From a virus: 35,452 nucleotides of DNA. The first letter of the stretch is position 1; each line of letters opens with the position of its first letter. Of the stretch, positions 33,751-35,452 are shown piece by piece. The position numbers and the translations under genes are program-made. The stretch covers positions 1 through 35,452 of the IMG/VR virus record IMGVR_UViG_3300021085_000103, one strand, 5' to 3'. The notes under the pieces are model-generated. The model searched no databases. It was not told the origin of the DNA and saw only the letters and a program-made list of their open reading frames with translations.

Positions 33751-34829
33751 AATTTTACTTTTTTGGCTAATTGTAAGCCATGTTCGTCCCTTACGTGACC
33801 ATAAACTCTTGCGGCTAAGGAACCACCGTCACTATGTCCTAGCCATTTGCCTACTGTGGCAAAATCTACGCCACTTTCGATGCACCTAGTGGCAAAGAGA
33901 TGTCTGAGGTCATAAACTCTCATGTGATCGATCTCCAGACGTTTACAGGCGTTTCTGAGTGCTATGCGGGGAGTCTTGATGTAGAAAACTTTGCCCCCTG
34001 GTTGTCTTTTCTTGCGTATGATTGGCTCAAGGGCTTCAATTATTGGGATCATTCTTTCCCGCCTGTTTTTTGTGCCTGACTCCCCTCCCCTCACGGTGAT
34101 TCGATCTACACCAACGTCTTCCCAATTTAGCTCCATTACCTCACTAGGCCGCATCCCGCAGTATGCTATCCATTCCATGAAATCGGCTGACTCGTTGCTG
34201 TGGCGCTTTTTTTGTAGCCTTACGTGGTTGATCAGCATTGAGAAGTCTTCAGGGCTTGGCATGCGTTTTATTTTTTCGACTGCTTTGACTCGTTTAAGAT
34301 TCTTGGCTGGATTTGTTTTTCTGTAGCCAGCATCTATTTGTAGTTCTAATACGGCAACCAGACTGCTCAACAGGTTGTTTACAAAAGTTGTGTGATATGT
34401 TTTAGCGATCTTTTCCCACCAAGTGCGTATTACTATCTCCCCGGACATGGCTGGTGGTGAGTCGCATGGTAGTGTCTTTCTCATGATCATGGAGCAACGC
34501 TTCCAATAATCTTTGGTAGATTCTTTGATATCTGGTCGTTGTAATTGTTGGTTTAGCCAAGAATCAATGCAACCCCCTAGCGTGTCTAAGCCTGTAATAT
34601 GTTCGCTGGGCTTGTCTTCATCTTCTTTTAAATCTCTTATCACCAACGGTAGCTTGACTCGCGCGATTTCTAGTTTTTTTGTCTCTAGGCTTTTGCGGAT
34701 AGTTTTGCCAGCAATCTTAATTTGTGCGTAATACACCCCGCTTGCGACTCTGCGGCGCATGTTGGTAATTCTAGTTGATGACCATTCACCCATGCCCCAA
34801 AGTTGGCTGTGAGGTCTATTATTGTCCAT
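33747..34829 (-). CDS. int: Tyrosine site-specific integrase
   Basis: This is a 360-residue protein from the ATG at 34829. Catalytic residues of the tyrosine recombinase family are Arg227 (GMRPSEV), Arg309 in YDLRHLFAT (a Tyr stands where the first His is usual), His332 in LGHS and Tyr343 in ARVYGHV. An N-terminal arm-binding part precedes a core-binding domain. A longer frame up to 34898 would translate the arm-type DNA repeats and is rejected; the ATG at 34793 is an alternative. It lies next to the tRNA-derived core and so should integrate the phage into a tRNA gene. Confidence 0.9.
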   Translation of the reverse strand: MDNNRPHSQLWGMGEWSSTRITNMRRRVASGVYYAQIKIAGKTIRKSLETKKLEIARVKLPLVIRDLKEDEDKPSEHITGLDTLGGCIDSWLNQQLQRPDIKESTKDYWKRCSMIMRKTLPCDSPPAMSGEIVIRTWWEKIAKTYHTTFVNNLLSSLVAVLELQIDAGYRKTNPAKNLKRVKAVEKIKRMPSPEDFSMLINHVRLQKKRHSNESADFMEWIAYCGMRPSEVMELNWEDVGVDRITVRGGESGTKNRRERMIPIIEALEPIIRKKRQPGGKVFYIKTPRIALRNACKRLEIDHMRVYDLRHLFATRCIESGVDFATVGKWLGHSDGGSLAARVYGHVRDEHGLQLAKKVKF

Positions 34830-34842
34830 TAAAAAGCAAATG

Positions 34843-34881
34843 GGGATACCAACAAGGGATACCAACGAAGTCAAAACCAAC
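34843..34881. repeat. Integrase arm-type sites, left side of attP
   Basis: Two direct copies of GGGATACCAAC begin at 34843 and 34856 (13 bp apart), with a partial AACCAAC at 34875. The same repeat in the same orientation lies on the other side of the core at 35064-35086. Flanking repeats of this type are the expected arm sites of a tyrosine integrase. Confidence 0.7.
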
Positions 34882-34915
34882 GCGCTTTTTGCGCGCAATC
34901 CTTTATTTTATAAGG

Positions 34916-34957
34916 TAGGGCTGACAGGACTTGAACCTGTGACCAAAGGATTATGAG
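34916..34957 (-). other. attP core: 3' part of a CAT-anticodon tRNA gene
   Basis: On the minus strand the sequence runs from the anticodon loop CTCATAA (34957-34951) through TCCTT, the T arm (ACAGG, TTCAAGT, CCTGT) and the acceptor strand CAGCCCT to the discriminator A at 34916. The 5' half of the tRNA is absent: the bases beyond 34957 no longer pair with TCCTT beyond two positions. Phage DNA lies on both sides, so this is best read as an intact attP. The host target would be a tRNA-Met or tRNA-Ile(CAT) gene. Confidence 0.75.
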
Positions 34958-34972
34958 TCACTGTTTAATATG

Positions 34973-35058
34973 TGACACATGTTGACAAATAGTGACAAAT
35001 CAGTGCTTTTGACCGATTGCGCAATGCGAAAAACGGCACTATGTGACAGGATATGACA
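34973..35058 (+). repeat. Helically phased TGACA repeats beside the attP core
   Basis: TGACA occurs at 34973, 34983 and 34993, and again at 35044 and 35054, each time exactly 10 bp apart. The two clusters lie between the core and the right arm sites, where excisionase or accessory proteins bind in other phages. Confidence 0.55.
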
Positions 35059-35063
35059 GTGCG

Positions 35064-35086
35064 GGGATACCAACAGGGATACCAAC
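35064..35086. repeat. Integrase arm-type sites, right side of attP
   Basis: Two direct copies of GGGATACCAAC begin at 35064 and 35076 (12 bp apart), followed by ACCAACACCAA. They match the left arm sites. Confidence 0.7.
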
Positions 35087-35099
35087 ACCAAAGGCTCGT

Positions 35100-35303
35100 C
35101 TAATATTCAAGACCGAAGAGTTTTCGCCCATATCGTGATATGGAAAGTTTTTGTTCCTTGGCATCTTCCGCAACTTTTTTGAGTTCATCCTCTGTGACTC
35201 TCACTGCTATAGTTTTATTGCGGTGCAAATGTTTTGGTTTTTTTGCGGGGTGATTCTCCCCGGCTTGGCCAAGCTTAACTGGATTGAGGTTATCTTCGGT
35301 CAT
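35100..35303 (-). CDS. RHH-like small basic DNA-binding protein
   Basis: This is a 67-residue protein with a basic, Pro/Lys-rich leader (1-28) and an RHH-like core: KTIAVRVTEDELKKVAEDAKEQKLSISRYGRKLF. Similar proteins act as CopG-type repressors or MobC-like accessory factors. Its promoter lies against a seven-copy 17-bp array, which is probably its operator. It sits beside the attP arm sites, so it might also affect recombination. The ATG at 35303 is 8 nt from the -10, so the message may be leaderless. Confidence 0.6.
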   Translation of the reverse strand: MTEDNLNPVKLGQAGENHPAKKPKHLHRNKTIAVRVTEDELKKVAEDAKEQKLSISRYGRKLFGLEY

Positions 35304-35310
35304 ACGTAAT

Positions 35311-35338
35311 ACTTTATGTCTAATTAATTTTTAGTCAA
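35311..35338 (-). promoter_or_regulatory. Promoter of the right-end RHH gene
   Basis: On the minus strand, TTGACT (35338-35333) is followed after 16 bp by TAAAGT (35316-35311). The -35 overlaps the first unit of the 17-bp array, so a protein bound to the array would cover the promoter. Confidence 0.5.
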
Positions 35339-35452
35339 CACCAACGGCATCTCAACACCAACGGCATCTCAACACCAACGGCATCTCAACACCAACGGCA
35401 TCTCAACACCAACGGCATCTCAACACCAACGGCATGTCAACACCAACGGCAT
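35336..35452. repeat. Seven-copy 17-bp tandem array
   Basis: Seven units of CAACACCAACGGCATCT run to the end of the window; the last lacks 2 bases and the sixth ends GT instead of CT. There are no spacers, so this is not CRISPR. Units share the ACCAAC core with the integrase arm sites. Candidate roles are operator for the adjacent RHH gene or iterons. The array may continue beyond the window. Confidence 0.9.

Noticed and set aside
34830-34898. N-terminal extension of the integrase
   Set aside because: It translates the GGGATACCAAC arm repeats, and the in-frame ATG at 34829 leaves a normal integrase.
34916-35000. Complete tRNA gene
   Set aside because: The 5' half cannot be found, and the bases beyond the anticodon loop do not pair with the 3' anticodon stem.
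35336-35452. CRISPR array
   Set aside because: The 17-bp units are contiguous with no spacers, and there is no cas gene.

Overview
This window looks like the complete or near-complete genome of a temperate, lambda-like siphovirus of about 35 kb. All phage modules appear once and in the usual order: regulators, replication, packaging, head, tail, tail fibres, lysis, integrase and attachment site. The host cannot be named from the sequence. An amidase endolysin beside a small lipoprotein that resembles an outer spanin suggests a Gram-negative host. Many genes lack a Shine-Dalgarno sequence. A marine Verrucomicrobia-type host is only a guess.

Region 1-9.7 kb is the early region. It opens with an array of TGACCA-type repeats, then a leftward ribbon-helix-helix (RHH) gene and a rightward RHH-like gene. 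An excisionase-type MerR HTH protein and small unknown proteins follow. Next come a ParB-like protein, a C5 cytosine methyltransferase carried on two overlapping reading frames, a P4/D5-type primase-helicase, a MarR-like protein, a protein like DnaA domain IV and a GIY-YIG-type nuclease. Region 9.7-19.2 kb holds packaging, head and head-tail connection: GpA-type terminase, portal, ClpP-like protease fused to a scaffold-like tail, capsid, adaptors, tail tube, and tail chaperones with a -1 frameshift. Region 19.2-32.6 kb holds the tape measure, distal tail proteins and adhesins. Region 32.6-33.75 kb is lysis. Region 33.7-35.45 kb holds the integrase, a tRNA-derived core with flanking arm-type repeats that looks like an intact attP, a third RHH-type gene and a 17-bp tandem array.

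The most unusual part is 22.8-32.3 kb. Two tail proteins with long Ser-Gly-Asp or poly-Ser linkers are followed at once by a sulfotransferase, a GT25-type glycosyltransferase, a GT32-like glycosyltransferase and a nitroreductase-family protein. A collagen-like fibre and a second GT25-like enzyme come next. I infer a phage-encoded system that glycosylates and sulfates its own Ser-rich adhesins, or else remodels host surface glycans. Other notable signals are the dual-coding methyltransferase, a TTGAC(A/G) motif 14-16 nt (once 18 nt) before the start codon of twelve late genes, and apparently leaderless RHH genes.
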